Source: an uncultured Bacteroidales bacterium
Lineage (GTDB): Bacteria > Bacteroidota > Bacteroidia > Bacteroidales > Muribaculaceae
Assembly (NCBI GenBank): GCA_902776835.1
Contig: CACYRK010000010.1
Coordinates: forward strand, 1 to 64,000
DNA length: 64,000 bases
Reading direction: 5' to 3'
Numbering within the stretch: the first letter of the stretch is position 1; the number at the start of each line of letters is the position of its first letter. The translations under genes and the position numbers were made by a program. Of the stretch, positions 24,920 through 33,787 are shown in pieces. The notes beneath the pieces are model-generated. The model was not told where the DNA came from, did not search any database, and was given only the letters and a program-made list of their open reading frames with translations.

Positions 24920-25588
24920 AATATTGTGTATTGAATGTTGTAAAACTTACGTTGTTTATCTCTCACTGTGGTAAACTACCACTTTCGGCAGGTCGATTGC
25001 TACGACGTTCAAAATTACAAATTTTCTCTCACATTCCAACCATCATCAAGGGGATATTTTTCGCGGCAATGAAAAAGCCTGAAAAAAATTAACACTTCGT
25101 TGCAATGTGAAATTTTATGAATGAATCTTACAAATTTCGTGCCAATTTTCACAGTTTTTTCCACCAGCATCCCACGGCGGGCACGAATTTTCAATTCTCA
25201 GCGAGTTAATTTTGCGATAAAGCGCTGAAAGATAATTCAAAAAGGCATTTTCGACAATAAGCGCTTTTTTCATCTAAAAATTTCCAGAGCCCCTCAAGCA
25301 GCAACCGCCCCACCCTACACCGCCCAAAACAGCCAACACTCCACCACGCCGATGAGAACACCCCACCCCGCCCAGCAGCCAGCGCACCACCCTGCCACAC
25401 CCAGCAGCCAGCACCCCACCCTGCCGCGCTGCCCACGATAGCGCCACAAGAGTTTCTAGGATCTCTAGAGTTTCTTGGCCCTCTAGAAAATCTGGTCTCA
25501 TGTGCCGCGCGAAAAGTTTTCGGCCTTTTGTGTGCGCACCTCAAGATTATTGATTAACTTTGTGAGTTGTTTACACGTGAATCACACC
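24920..25588. other. Long intergenic region, nfeD to ybeY
   Basis: 669 bases between divergent genes. I see a candidate minus-strand -7 box (TAATTTTG, about 25011-25018) for nfeD and a TAACTTTG (25555-25562) for ybeY, without good -33 partners. Between them, 25295-25440 is a C-rich imperfect repeat stretch (CAGCCAGCACCCCACC-like), followed by a degenerate nonamer array. The open frames here are low complexity and I do not call any gene. Confidence 0.6.
25450..25497. repeat. Degenerate nonamer array (nnnnnnCTA units)
   Basis: GAGTTTCTA, GGATCTCTA, GAGTTTCTT, GGCCCTCTA, GAAAATCTG: five consecutive 9-base units with a CT(A/T/G) anchor. It lies about 90 bases upstream of the ybeY start. Confidence 0.65.
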
Positions 25589-26026
25589 ATGACTAAGATT
25601 AATCTTTACAACCAGTCGGTCGACCTTCCGGACCTCGACGTGTCGGCGCTCACAGCGTGGGTGCAACATGTGGCAGCCACCTTCGGCAAGACGGTTGGCG
25701 AACTCACCTACGTGTTTTGCGACGACAACTACATCCTCGGCACCAACCGCCAGTATCTTGGCCACGACTATTACACCGACATCATCACCTTCGACTACAG
25801 CAACAGCAGACGCATTGCTGGCGACATGGTGATTTCGCTCGACACCGTGGCAAGCAATGCACAAGGACTTGGCGTGGACTATCGGCGCGAACTGCTGCGC
25901 GTGGTCATTCATGGCGTGCTGCACCTGTGCGGCGTGAACGACAAGGGGCCGGGCGAACGCGAGATTATGGAACAACATGAAGACGCGGCACTCGCCATGT
26001 GCCCGCCACAACTGATGCAGATATGA
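25589..26026 (+). CDS. ybeY: Endoribonuclease YbeY (rRNA maturation)
   Basis: A 145-residue metal-dependent endonuclease for 16S rRNA 3' maturation and ribosome quality control. The signature region HGVLHLCGVNDKG lies near residue 110; the first two His of the HxxxHxxxxxH motif are present, while the third is replaced in a DK context, which I believe is common in Bacteroidetes. The upstream motif LGHDYYTDIITFDY matches the family's DVLSFP-like strand. The start at 25589 (MTKINLYNQS) was chosen over longer forms. It overlaps mnmG by 4 bases (ATGA), so the two are translationally coupled. Confidence 0.92.
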   Translation: MTKINLYNQSVDLPDLDVSALTAWVQHVAATFGKTVGELTYVFCDDNYILGTNRQYLGHDYYTDIITFDYSNSRRIAGDMVISLDTVASNAQGLGVDYRRELLRVVIHGVLHLCGVNDKGPGEREIMEQHEDAALAMCPPQLMQI

Positions 26027-27900
26027 AAACCCACTACGACGTAATAGTAATAGGTGCCGGACATGCCGGCTGCGAAGCGGCACACGCGGCTGCCACGCTG
26101 GGATCGTCAACCCTGCTGATCACCATCGACATGAACAAGATTGCACAAATGAGTTGCAATCCGGCTGTCGGCGGCATCGCCAAGGGGCAGATAGTGCGCG
26201 AAATCGACGCATTGGGCGGCATGATGGGCATCGTGGCCGACCGCTCGGCAATACAGTTCCGCATGCTCAACCGCAGCAAGGGACCCGCGATGTGGAGTCC
26301 GCGCGCACAGAGCGACCGGCAGCGATTCATCGCCGAGTGGCGCGAAGTGCTCGAGAACACCGACAACCTGTACATGTGGCAAGACAACGTGGTCGAGTTG
26401 GTGGTGAACGACGGCGCAGTGAAGGGCGTGAAAACAGCCCTCGGCGTCACATTCACCGCCCAGGCCGTGATTCTCACCGCCGGCACATTCCTCAACGGAA
26501 TGATGCACGTGGGGCGCACGCAGCAAGAGGGCGGACGTGTGGCCGAGCCGGCGGCTCACGGCATCACCGAGCAATTGGTGGCGATGGGCTTCGCCGCCGA
26601 CCGCATGAAGACGGGCACGCCGCCACGGCTCGACGGACGCACCATCGACTACACCAAGGCCACGCGCCAGGACGGCGATGACGATTTCCACCATTTTTCA
26701 TATATGCCTGGGGTGGGGCGCACATTGCGGCAACGCCCATGCTGGATCGTCTACACCAACGACGAAGTGCACCGCGTGCTGCACGACGCGCTACCCGAGT
26801 CGCCACTCTACAACGGACAAATCACGAGCATCGGGCCACGTTACTGTCCGAGCATCGAGACGAAAATCGTCACCTTTGCCGACAAGTCGAGCCACCAACT
26901 ATTCATCGAGCCTGAGGGCGAGACCACCCACGAGGTTTACCTCAACGGCTTCTCGTCGTCGCTGCCCTGGCAGGTACAGGTCGAGGCATTGCAGCACATC
27001 CCGGCTTTCGAGCATGTGCATGTGCTGCGACCGGGTTATGCCATCGAATACGACTTCTTCGATCCCACCCAACTCACCCACACCCTCGAGACGAAACTGG
27101 TGCAAAACCTGTTTTTCGCCGGACAGGTCAACGGCACGACGGGCTACGAGGAGGCCGCCGGCCAAGGCCTCGTGGCCGGTGTGAACGCACACCGCAAAAT
27201 CAACGGCCTGCCGCCGTTCACCCTGTCGCGCGACCAGGCTTACATAGGCGTGCTTATCGACGACCTGGTGACAAAGGGCGTCGACGAGCCGTACCGCATG
27301 TTTACCTCGCGGGCCGAGCACCGCATCTTGCTGCGGCAGGACGATGCCGACATGCGCCTCACGCAGTTGGGCCACGACATCGGGCTGGCCAGCGACGAGC
27401 GCCTGAATCACATGCTCGCCAAGAAAGGGCACATGCAGCGCCTGCGCGAGTTCATCGAGCAATATTCGGTAAAGCCCGCACAGGTCAACGAGCAACTCGA
27501 TGGGGTGGGGCAGTCGCCGCTGCGACAAGGCTGCAAACTGCTCGAACTGGTGCTGCGCCCACAACTCGCCATTGCACAACTGGCGCAATGGCTGCCCGAA
27601 CTCGCCGACGTCATCAACACCATCGACGCCACGCTGCGCGACGAGGTGGTGGAGGCCGTGGAAATCGGGCTGAAATATCAGGGCTACATCGAGCGCGAGC
27701 AACTCGTGGCCGACAAACTGGCACGCCTGGAGCAGGTGCGGCTGCGCGGACGTTTCAACTACGCCGATTTGCACCAACTCAGCACCGAGGCCCGGCAGAA
27801 ACTCGAGCGCATCGACCCCGAAACGGTGGGGCAGGCCTCACGCATTCCGGGCATCTCACCCAGCGACATCAGTGTGCTGCTGTTGCTGCTGGGACGATAG
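26023..27900 (+). CDS. mnmG: tRNA uridine 5-carboxymethylaminomethyl modification enzyme MnmG (GidA)
   Basis: 625 residues, full length. The FAD-binding Rossmann motif VIGAGHAGCEAAHAAATLGS is at residues ~9-28. Family signatures are CNPAVGGIAKGQIVREIDALGG (~47-68), the Cys-containing GYAIEYDFFDPTQL (~345) and GQVNGTTGYEEAAGQGLVAGVNA (~368-390). With MnmE it modifies U34 in tRNAs. The start overlaps ybeY. In many bacteria gidA lies near parAB and oriC; here no parAB is present, but a parS site follows the stop codon by 12 bases. Confidence 0.97.
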   Translation: MKTHYDVIVIGAGHAGCEAAHAAATLGSSTLLITIDMNKIAQMSCNPAVGGIAKGQIVREIDALGGMMGIVADRSAIQFRMLNRSKGPAMWSPRAQSDRQRFIAEWREVLENTDNLYMWQDNVVELVVNDGAVKGVKTALGVTFTAQAVILTAGTFLNGMMHVGRTQQEGGRVAEPAAHGITEQLVAMGFAADRMKTGTPPRLDGRTIDYTKATRQDGDDDFHHFSYMPGVGRTLRQRPCWIVYTNDEVHRVLHDALPESPLYNGQITSIGPRYCPSIETKIVTFADKSSHQLFIEPEGETTHEVYLNGFSSSLPWQVQVEALQHIPAFEHVHVLRPGYAIEYDFFDPTQLTHTLETKLVQNLFFAGQVNGTTGYEEAAGQGLVAGVNAHRKINGLPPFTLSRDQAYIGVLIDDLVTKGVDEPYRMFTSRAEHRILLRQDDADMRLTQLGHDIGLASDERLNHMLAKKGHMQRLREFIEQYSVKPAQVNEQLDGVGQSPLRQGCKLLELVLRPQLAIAQLAQWLPELADVINTIDATLRDEVVEAVEIGLKYQGYIEREQLVADKLARLEQVRLRGRFNYADLHQLSTEARQKLERIDPETVGQASRIPGISPSDISVLLLLLGR

Positions 27901-27911
27901 GGCAGGGCGGC

Positions 27912-27927
27912 TGTTTCACGTGGAACA
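27912..27927. other. parS-like ParB-binding site (one mismatch)
   Basis: TGTTTCACGTGGAACA, one mismatch from the widely conserved 16-base palindromic parS. It lies in the 90-base gap between mnmG and apt. Confidence 0.75.
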
Positions 27928-27990
27928 AACACCGCGCACCTGCATTGAACCTTAGGATAATAACACAACTTAAAATACAACAAAACCATC

Positions 27991-28524
27991 ATGAACCAGA
28001 ACGAAATTTTGAGAGTGAAAAACCTCGTGCGAAACATCCCCGACTTCCCCGTGCCGGGAATCCAGTTCAAAGACCTTACAACAGCCTTCAAAAACCCCAC
28101 GGCGCTGCGAGTGCTTACCGACGCGCTAGTAGAACTGTACAAGGATAGGGGTGTGACCAAAGTCGTAGGCATCGAGTCGCGCGGCTTCATCGGCGGCTCA
28201 ATGCTCGCCGTGAGTCTGGGCGCTGGATTCGTGCCCATCCGCAAGCCCGGCAAGTTGCCCGCCGAGACGCTCAGCCGCAGTTACGACAAAGAATACGGCA
28301 CCGACACCATTGAGATCCACAGCGACGCCATCGAGCCTGGCGACGTGGTCGTGCTGCACGACGACCTGCTCGCCACAGGAGGCACTATGCGCGCCGCCTA
28401 CGAGTTGGTGAAGAGCATGGGACCGCAGAAAATCTACATCAACTTCCTGTGCGAACTCGACGCGCTCAACGGACGCCAACTGCTGCCCAACGACGTGGAG
28501 GTGACATCGCTGTTCAGTTTCTGA
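27991..28524 (+). CDS. apt: Adenine phosphoribosyltransferase
   Basis: 177 residues that salvage adenine to AMP. The PRPP loop VVVLHDDLLATGGTMRAA is near residue 120, and FPVPGIQFKDLTT near 20 is an APRT N-terminal signature. The length is normal. It follows mnmG by 90 bases and precedes uvrC by 16, inside a same-strand run of housekeeping genes. Confidence 0.95.
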   Translation: MNQNEILRVKNLVRNIPDFPVPGIQFKDLTTAFKNPTALRVLTDALVELYKDRGVTKVVGIESRGFIGGSMLAVSLGAGFVPIRKPGKLPAETLSRSYDKEYGTDTIEIHSDAIEPGDVVVLHDDLLATGGTMRAAYELVKSMGPQKIYINFLCELDALNGRQLLPNDVEVTSLFSF

Positions 28525-28540
28525 CAATCCCGCCTCGGCC

Positions 28541-30373
28541 ATGATGAGCGACGAGTTGAAACTTAAGGTGAGCCTGCTGCCCGAAACACCGGGCGTCTAC
28601 CGCTATCTCAACCAGGACGGCGAGATAATCTACGTGGGCAAGGCAAAGAACCTTAAGCGACGCGTAAGTTCATACTTCAACCGCGAGCACGCCGTGGCAC
28701 GCACCCGCATGCTGGTGCGCAACATCCACGATCTGATCTACACCGTGGTCAACACCGAGGAGGAGGCGCTCGACCTGGAGAACTCGCTCATCAAGGAGTT
28801 CAAGCCGCGCTACAACGTGCTGCTCAAGGACGACAAGTCGTACCCCTGGATTTGCGTCACCCAGGAGATGTATCCGCGCGTGTTCCTCACCCGCGACGAG
28901 CGGCGCCGAGGCGCGAAATACTACGGGCCGTACCCCAAGGTGGAGCAGGCCAAAGCGCTCATCGATGTCATACGGCAGGTGTACCCGATAAGGACGTGCG
29001 GACACGCTGTTTCACGTGAAACAATCGAGGCGCAAAAACACCGGCTCTGTCTGCAATTTCACATCAAGCGATGCGAGGGCTGCTGCCGTGGGCTGGTAAG
29101 CCAAGAGGCCTATAACCAGCACATTAGCGAAATCAAGCAAATCCTCAACGGCGACTCAAAGCAGTTGCAGGACTTCCTGATGAATCAGATGCAGCAACTC
29201 GCCGAACAACTGAAATTCGAACAGGCCAACGAACTGAAGCGCAAATATCTGCTCATCGACAAACTGAGGGCGCGCTCGGTAATCGTCAGCCCAACGATTC
29301 ACAACATCGACGTGTTTGCCATCCTGAGCGACGACGGCGCAGCATACGTCAACTATATGCACATGAGGGGTGGGGCAGTGGTACAGTCAATCACGCTGGA
29401 ATTCAAAATCCAGGCTGGCGACGAGGTGACCGAGCCAGAACTTATGGCGCGCGCCATTCAGGAGATTCACACACGCTTCAGCGACACCTACCGCAACGAC
29501 CGCGTGAAGGAGGCTATCGTCAACGTGATGCCCGACGTGGAGTTTGCGCAACTGGAGTGCATGGTGCCACAGCGTGGCGACAAGCGCCGCCTGCTCGACA
29601 TATCGCTGAAAAACGCCGTGCAGTACCAGACCGAGAAACTCAAGCGCATGGAGAAACTCAACCCCGAGCAGCGCGCAACACGCACCCTCACCACCATGCA
29701 GCGCGATTTTCACCTCAACGTGCTGCCACGGCACATCGAGTGCTTCGACAACTCAAATATCTCGGGCACAAGCGCCGTGGCATCGTGCGTGGTGTTTCGC
29801 AACGCCAAGCCAGCCAAGAAGGAGTATCGCCACTTCAACATCAAGACGGTCACCGGACCCGACGACTACGCCTCGATGCGTGAGGTGGTGACGCGGCGCT
29901 ACAGCCGCCTGGTGGCCGAGGGCGAGGAACTGCCTCAACTGCTGGTGGTCGACGGCGGAAAGGGACAACTGAACGCAGCCGTCGAGGCACTCACCGAACT
30001 GGGGCTGAACAACACCATCGCCACAATCGGCATTGCCAAGCGGCTGAACGAAATCTTCTTCCCAGGCGACCAGGTGCCGCTGTACATCGACAAGGCGAGC
30101 GAGTCGCTGAAAGTGGTGCAGCACCTGCGCGACGAAGCCCACCGCTTCGCCATCACTCACCACCGCAAGCAGCGCGGTCACAACCAGTTGCACTCGGCGC
30201 TCGACGACGTCGACGGCATCGGGCCGAAGAGCAAGCAGGCGTTGTTGCGACACTTCAAGAGCCTGAAGCGCATGCGCGAAGCGTCGCGCGAACAACTGGC
30301 CGAGGTGGTCGGCCCGGCACGCGCCGCCACGCTCTACGAGGCGCTACACAACATTGATAACACCGACAATTAA
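28541..30373 (+). CDS. uvrC: Excinuclease ABC subunit C
   Basis: 610 residues, the nuclease of nucleotide excision repair that makes both incisions. The GIY-YIG domain (residues ~12-95; PGVYRYLNQDGEIIYVGKAKNLKRR) comes first, a UvrB-binding UVR segment (~205-240; AEQLKFEQANELKRK) lies in the middle, the RNase H-like endonuclease (~385-530; HIECFDNSNISGT, VVDGGKGQLNAA) follows, and helix-hairpin-helix motifs (~560-610; VDGIGPKSKQALLRHF) close the protein. Either of two adjacent ATGs (28541, 28544) could be the start. A perfect parS site lies inside the gene. Confidence 0.97.
   Translation: MMSDELKLKVSLLPETPGVYRYLNQDGEIIYVGKAKNLKRRVSSYFNREHAVARTRMLVRNIHDLIYTVVNTEEEALDLENSLIKEFKPRYNVLLKDDKSYPWICVTQEMYPRVFLTRDERRRGAKYYGPYPKVEQAKALIDVIRQVYPIRTCGHAVSRETIEAQKHRLCLQFHIKRCEGCCRGLVSQEAYNQHISEIKQILNGDSKQLQDFLMNQMQQLAEQLKFEQANELKRKYLLIDKLRARSVIVSPTIHNIDVFAILSDDGAAYVNYMHMRGGAVVQSITLEFKIQAGDEVTEPELMARAIQEIHTRFSDTYRNDRVKEAIVNVMPDVEFAQLECMVPQRGDKRRLLDISLKNAVQYQTEKLKRMEKLNPEQRATRTLTTMQRDFHLNVLPRHIECFDNSNISGTSAVASCVVFRNAKPAKKEYRHFNIKTVTGPDDYASMREVVTRRYSRLVAEGEELPQLLVVDGGKGQLNAAVEALTELGLNNTIATIGIAKRLNEIFFPGDQVPLYIDKASESLKVVQHLRDEAHRFAITHHRKQRGHNQLHSALDDVDGIGPKSKQALLRHFKSLKRMREASREQLAEVVGPARAATLYEALHNIDNTDN
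29008..29023. other. Perfect parS site inside uvrC
   Basis: TGTTTCACGTGAAACA matches the consensus ParB-binding centromere site exactly. It is read through as codons for AVSRETIE of UvrC. With the site at 27912 it forms a pair 1.1 kb apart. Confidence 0.88.
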
Positions 30374-30394
30374 TTGACAATCAAACGTTAAGAT

Positions 30395-30841
30395 ATGAAA
30401 ATTGTTATACAACGAGTCAAGGAATCCTCAGTGACCATCGACGGCAACCTCCACAGCAGTATTGGCGGCGGACTGATGGTGCTCGTGGGCGTGGTGGTTG
30501 GCGACACTGAGCAAGACGCCGAGTGGCTTGCCGCAAAGACTGCAGCACTGCGCATCTTCGACGACGAGAACGGCGTGATGAACCGCAGCGTGGTCGACGT
30601 CGGCGGCCAGGTGCTCGCCGTGAGCCAGTTTACGCTCGCAGCAAGCACACGCAAGGGCAACCGCCCCAGTTACATCCATGCCGCGGGCCACGATGTTGCC
30701 ATCCCGCTCTACGACCACTATTGCGAGCGTCTGTCGCAACTCATTGGCTCAGAGGTGCAAAAGGGCGTCTTTGGCGCCGACATGAAGGTTGCGCTAATCA
30801 ACGACGGCCCGGTAACCATCATCATCGACTCAAAGCAATAA
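30395..30841 (+). CDS. dtd: D-aminoacyl-tRNA deacylase
   Basis: 148 residues, the usual length. The two active-site motifs are present: SQFTL (near residue 76) and NDGPVT (near 137, the Gly-cisPro loop). It hydrolyses D-amino acids, and glycine mischarged on tRNA-Ala, from tRNA in the cytoplasm. It sits 21 bases after uvrC. Confidence 0.96.
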   Translation: MKIVIQRVKESSVTIDGNLHSSIGGGLMVLVGVVVGDTEQDAEWLAAKTAALRIFDDENGVMNRSVVDVGGQVLAVSQFTLAASTRKGNRPSYIHAAGHDVAIPLYDHYCERLSQLIGSEVQKGVFGADMKVALINDGPVTIIIDSKQ

Positions 30842-30843
30842 AA

Positions 30844-31170
30844 ATGACAATAAACGAACTGCAACAGCGCGTCGACACATGGATAAACACCGTGGGCGTG
30901 CGATATTTCAACGAGTTGACCAACATGGCCATTCTCACCGAGGAAGTGGGCGAGGTGGCGCGCATCATGGCACGCCGCTACGGCGAGCAGAGCGAGAAGC
31001 CCAGCGACCGCGAGAAGGATTTGGGCGACGAATTGGCCGACGTGATTTGGGTCACGGTGTGTCTGGCAAATCAATGCGGCATCGACCTCGACGAGGCCCT
31101 CGAGCGCAATTTCGCCAAGAAAACGGGCCGCGACGCCAACCGTCACCGCTCAAACCCCAAGTTGCAATAA
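30844..31170 (+). CDS. MazG-like nucleotide pyrophosphohydrolase
   Basis: A 108-residue single-domain all-alpha NTP pyrophosphohydrolase. The metal-binding signature is EEVGEVARIMARRY (~33-46) with KDLGDELADVIWVTVCLA (~60-77), i.e. the ExxE and ExxD pairs of the MazG fold. It starts 2 bases after dtd, so it is translationally linked. The role is probably hydrolysis of non-canonical dNTPs. Confidence 0.9.
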   Translation: MTINELQQRVDTWINTVGVRYFNELTNMAILTEEVGEVARIMARRYGEQSEKPSDREKDLGDELADVIWVTVCLANQCGIDLDEALERNFAKKTGRDANRHRSNPKLQ

Positions 31171-31210
31171 CAGCACAAGTAACAACCGAAACAAACTCAC
31201 AAACGATATT

Positions 31211-32395
31211 ATGATTAAGGATTTCAATTTTTACGCACCCACACGCGTGGTGTTTGGACGTGAATCAGAGAAGAAAATAGGTCAACTCGTTGCCGCCAAT
31301 GGCGGGCAGAAAGTGCTCATTCACTACGGCGGAGGCTCGGCAGAACGCTCAGGACTGCTCGACGTGGTGCGCCAGCAACTGCGCGAGGCCGGCATAGCGT
31401 TCTGCGAACTGGGCGGCGTGGTGCCCAACCCGCTGCTGTCGAAGGTGCGCGAAGGCATCGATCTGTGCCGGCGCGAGCAGGTGGACTTCATCCTGGCCGT
31501 GGGTGGCGGCAGCGTAATCGACTCCTCGAAAGCCATAGGCTACGGCGTGCCCTACGATGGCGATGTGTGGGACTTCTGGGCCGGAAAAGCGACACCAAAA
31601 CAGTGCCTGCCCATCGGCGTGGTGCTCACCATACCGGCCGCCGGCAGCGAGATGTCGTCGAGTTGCGTCATCACCGCCGACGAGGGGCTGCTCAAGCGGG
31701 GCATCAACAGCGACCTGTGCCGCTGCCGTTTTGCCGTGATGAACCCCGAGCGCACCTACACACTGCCGCCGTATCAGACGGCAGCCGGTGCCACCGACAT
31801 CATGATGCACACCATGGAGCGATATTTCTCGAAGTACGAGGACATGACACTTACCGACGCCATCAGCGAAGCACTGCTGCGCACCGTCAGAGATGCCGCA
31901 TTGGTGGTGATGGACCATCCCGAGGACTACCGCAACCGCGCACAAATCATGTGGGCCGGCTCACTGGCACACAACGACCTCACCGAGTGCGGCACCGAGA
32001 AAGACTTTGCCACGCATCGCCTTGAGCACGAGTTGAGTGCGCTCTTCGGCGTGACGCATGGTGCCGGACTGGCCGCCATTTGGCCCTCGTGGGCGCGCTT
32101 TGTCATGGACAAGCACCTGAGTCGCTTTGTGCAATTTGCCGTCAACGTAATGGGCGTGCCCAACGACTTTGCCCACCCCGAAGCCACCGCCGAGCGGGGC
32201 ATCCAGGCCATCGAGGCGTTCTATCGCCAGATAGGCATGCCCACCAGCATCCACGAATTGCTTGGACGCGACATCACCGACCAGGAAATCGACACCATGG
32301 TCGAGAAATGCTCACGCGGCGGCACCATCACCATTGGTGCCATGGAAGTGCTCGACCCACAAGCCATGCGCACCATCTACCACATGGCCCGCTAA
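31211..32395 (+). CDS. Iron-containing alcohol dehydrogenase (BDH/YqhD type)
   Basis: 394 residues. The NAD(P)-binding GGGSVIDSSKAIG is near residue 95. The metal-binding His/Asp set lies in the segments VMNPERTYTLPPYQTAAGATDIMMHTME (~175-203) and HRLEHELSALFGVTHGAGLAAIWP (~268-290). It resembles NADPH-dependent butanol/aldehyde reductases. It ends the ybeY run, 40 bases after the pyrophosphohydrolase. The substrate is unknown; reduction of toxic short-chain aldehydes is plausible. Confidence 0.92.
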   Translation: MIKDFNFYAPTRVVFGRESEKKIGQLVAANGGQKVLIHYGGGSAERSGLLDVVRQQLREAGIAFCELGGVVPNPLLSKVREGIDLCRREQVDFILAVGGGSVIDSSKAIGYGVPYDGDVWDFWAGKATPKQCLPIGVVLTIPAAGSEMSSSCVITADEGLLKRGINSDLCRCRFAVMNPERTYTLPPYQTAAGATDIMMHTMERYFSKYEDMTLTDAISEALLRTVRDAALVVMDHPEDYRNRAQIMWAGSLAHNDLTECGTEKDFATHRLEHELSALFGVTHGAGLAAIWPSWARFVMDKHLSRFVQFAVNVMGVPNDFAHPEATAERGIQAIEAFYRQIGMPTSIHELLGRDITDQEIDTMVEKCSRGGTITIGAMEVLDPQAMRTIYHMAR

Positions 32396-32399
32396 CGCA

Positions 32400-32510
32400 C
32401 CCCCTGCAGCACCAGCCGCAACAGCAATAGCCGCAGCAACAACAATAGCAACTATAGCCTCTATAACCCCTATAGTTGCTATTGTTGCTATTGTACACTA
32501 TTGCCATCAC
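32400..32510. repeat. Nonamer array (CTA-anchored) between adh and fic
   Basis: Units such as TAGCAACTA, TAGCCTCTA, TAACCCCTA, TAGTTGCTA, TTGTTGCTA follow each other at a 9-base period. The array is partly self-complementary about 32455-32480. Confidence 0.75.
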
Positions 32511-32527
32511 AAAAATCGCAAGAATAA

Positions 32528-32595
32528 TGATTTTGCGCGTTTTTCTGCATTAAATTTGCGGATATGAGCCAAAAGAGTTATTTTTGTGGGTTAAA
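32528..32595 (+). promoter_or_regulatory. 68-bp promoter-containing repeat, copy upstream of fic
   Basis: Contains TTTG (32555-32558), 20 bases, TATTTTTG (32579-32586). It is repeated at 33702-33769 with one difference. It drives fic from 35 bases upstream. Confidence 0.85.
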
Positions 32596-32621
32596 AGATA
32601 CGCTGCAAGCAACTTGCCAAT

Positions 32622-33635
32622 ATGGATATTAAGAAACAACTAATCGAAGTGCTTAACGAGTATAGAAATCTTGGAATAGCCAAGCAAATTGACTACAACA
32701 AGTTTTATCTTTACTCTCTAATCACTCATTCCACAGCCATCGAAGGGTCAACTGTAACCGAGATAGAGAATCAACTGTTGTTTGATGAAGGCATATCGGC
32801 CAAGGGACGTTCTATCCAAGAGCAAATGATGAACATCGACCTTAAAAATGCCTATGAATACATAATTAGCACATCTGAATCGCATGTCGATTTCTCGATT
32901 GATTTTCTGAAAAACCTTTCAGCCATGGTTATGAAAAACACAGGCAGCACTTATAGCACACTACAAGGCACATTCGATTCATCAAAAGGCGACTTGCGGC
33001 TGGTAAATGTCACCGCTGGCGCTGGTGGTCGTTCATATCTTAATTACCAAAAAATTCCTTTGCGGCTCGAGGAATTCTGCCACTGGCTCAACAAGAGCCG
33101 TAAAGAGTTGTGCCAGTCGAATGACATCATTAGCCAATATCTTCTCAGTTTTGATGCACATTATTTTTTGGTGACTATTCACCCATGGGTCGACGGCAAT
33201 GGTCGCATGTCGCGGTTGATTATGAACCAATTGCAGTTTGAATTTGGCCTTGTACCCACTAAAGTCCATAAGGAGGACAAAGTTGATTATATCCAAGCGC
33301 TTATTGAATCTAGGGAGCAAGACTCCACCGAGCCTTTCCGTCAGTTTATGCTTCAAGAGCACATCAAGAACATTGAACAAGAAATCGAGTGGTTCAAAAA
33401 CTCGTTAGAAGGTGGACAGAAAACGAAAAAGGTGGACAGAAAAGGTGGACAGAAAACACGAGAGGCAATACTGAAACTTATCGGTGAAGACGACAAAATA
33501 TCATCCACCGCCATGGCACAAAAACTGGGAATAAACCGCAGCGCCGTAAGCAAGCATCTAAAAGCATTGAAAGAAGCACAACTTATTCGACGTGAAGGCC
33601 CCGACAAGGGAGGCAAATGGATTGTTATCCACTAA
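32622..33635 (+). CDS. Fic domain protein with C-terminal winged helix
   Basis: A 337-residue AMP-transferase family protein. The catalytic Fic motif HPWVDGNGRMSRL lies near residue 187 (His, Asp, Asn-Gly and Arg present). The N-terminal inhibitory helix motif S-TAI-EG (near residue 38) matches [S/T]xxxE[G/N], i.e. a self-inhibited class II Fic. Residues ~275-337 are a winged helix (STAMAQKLGINRSAVSKHLKALKEAQLIRREG) that probably binds DNA or the gene's own promoter. A short KKVDRKGGQKT duplication lies between the domains. The gene uses A/T-richer codons than its neighbours and lies between two copies of a promoter repeat, consistent with acquisition. Its target is unknown. Confidence 0.9.
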   Translation: MDIKKQLIEVLNEYRNLGIAKQIDYNKFYLYSLITHSTAIEGSTVTEIENQLLFDEGISAKGRSIQEQMMNIDLKNAYEYIISTSESHVDFSIDFLKNLSAMVMKNTGSTYSTLQGTFDSSKGDLRLVNVTAGAGGRSYLNYQKIPLRLEEFCHWLNKSRKELCQSNDIISQYLLSFDAHYFLVTIHPWVDGNGRMSRLIMNQLQFEFGLVPTKVHKEDKVDYIQALIESREQDSTEPFRQFMLQEHIKNIEQEIEWFKNSLEGGQKTKKVDRKGGQKTREAILKLIGEDDKISSTAMAQKLGINRSAVSKHLKALKEAQLIRREGPDKGGKWIVIH

Positions 33636-33701
33636 ATTCCACGAACCATTTGGGCCGACTTTCGATTGGTAGATAATTTGCAGCACATTAATGGTTTTAA
33701 T

Positions 33702-33769
33702 TGATTTTGCGCGTTTTTCTGCGTTAAATTTGCGGATATGAGCCAAAAGAGTTATTTTTGTGGGTTAAA
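33702..33769 (+). promoter_or_regulatory. 68-bp promoter-containing repeat, copy upstream of CotH gene
   Basis: 67 of 68 bases are identical to 32528-32595. TTTG (33729-33732), 20 bases, TATTTTTG (33753-33760). It lies 18 bases before the start of the CotH/dockerin gene. Confidence 0.85.
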
Positions 33770-33787
33770 TGCTAAATTGCTAAGCAG

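Noticed and set aside
25206..25544. Small frame on the minus strand upstream of ybeY
   Set aside because: The translation is a low-complexity Gly/Trp/Arg product of the C-rich repeat stretch and the nonamer array.
25571..25586. Third parS candidate, around TTTACACGTGAATCA before ybeY
   Set aside because: The left half is shifted by one base relative to the palindrome and several positions mismatch; too weak to call.
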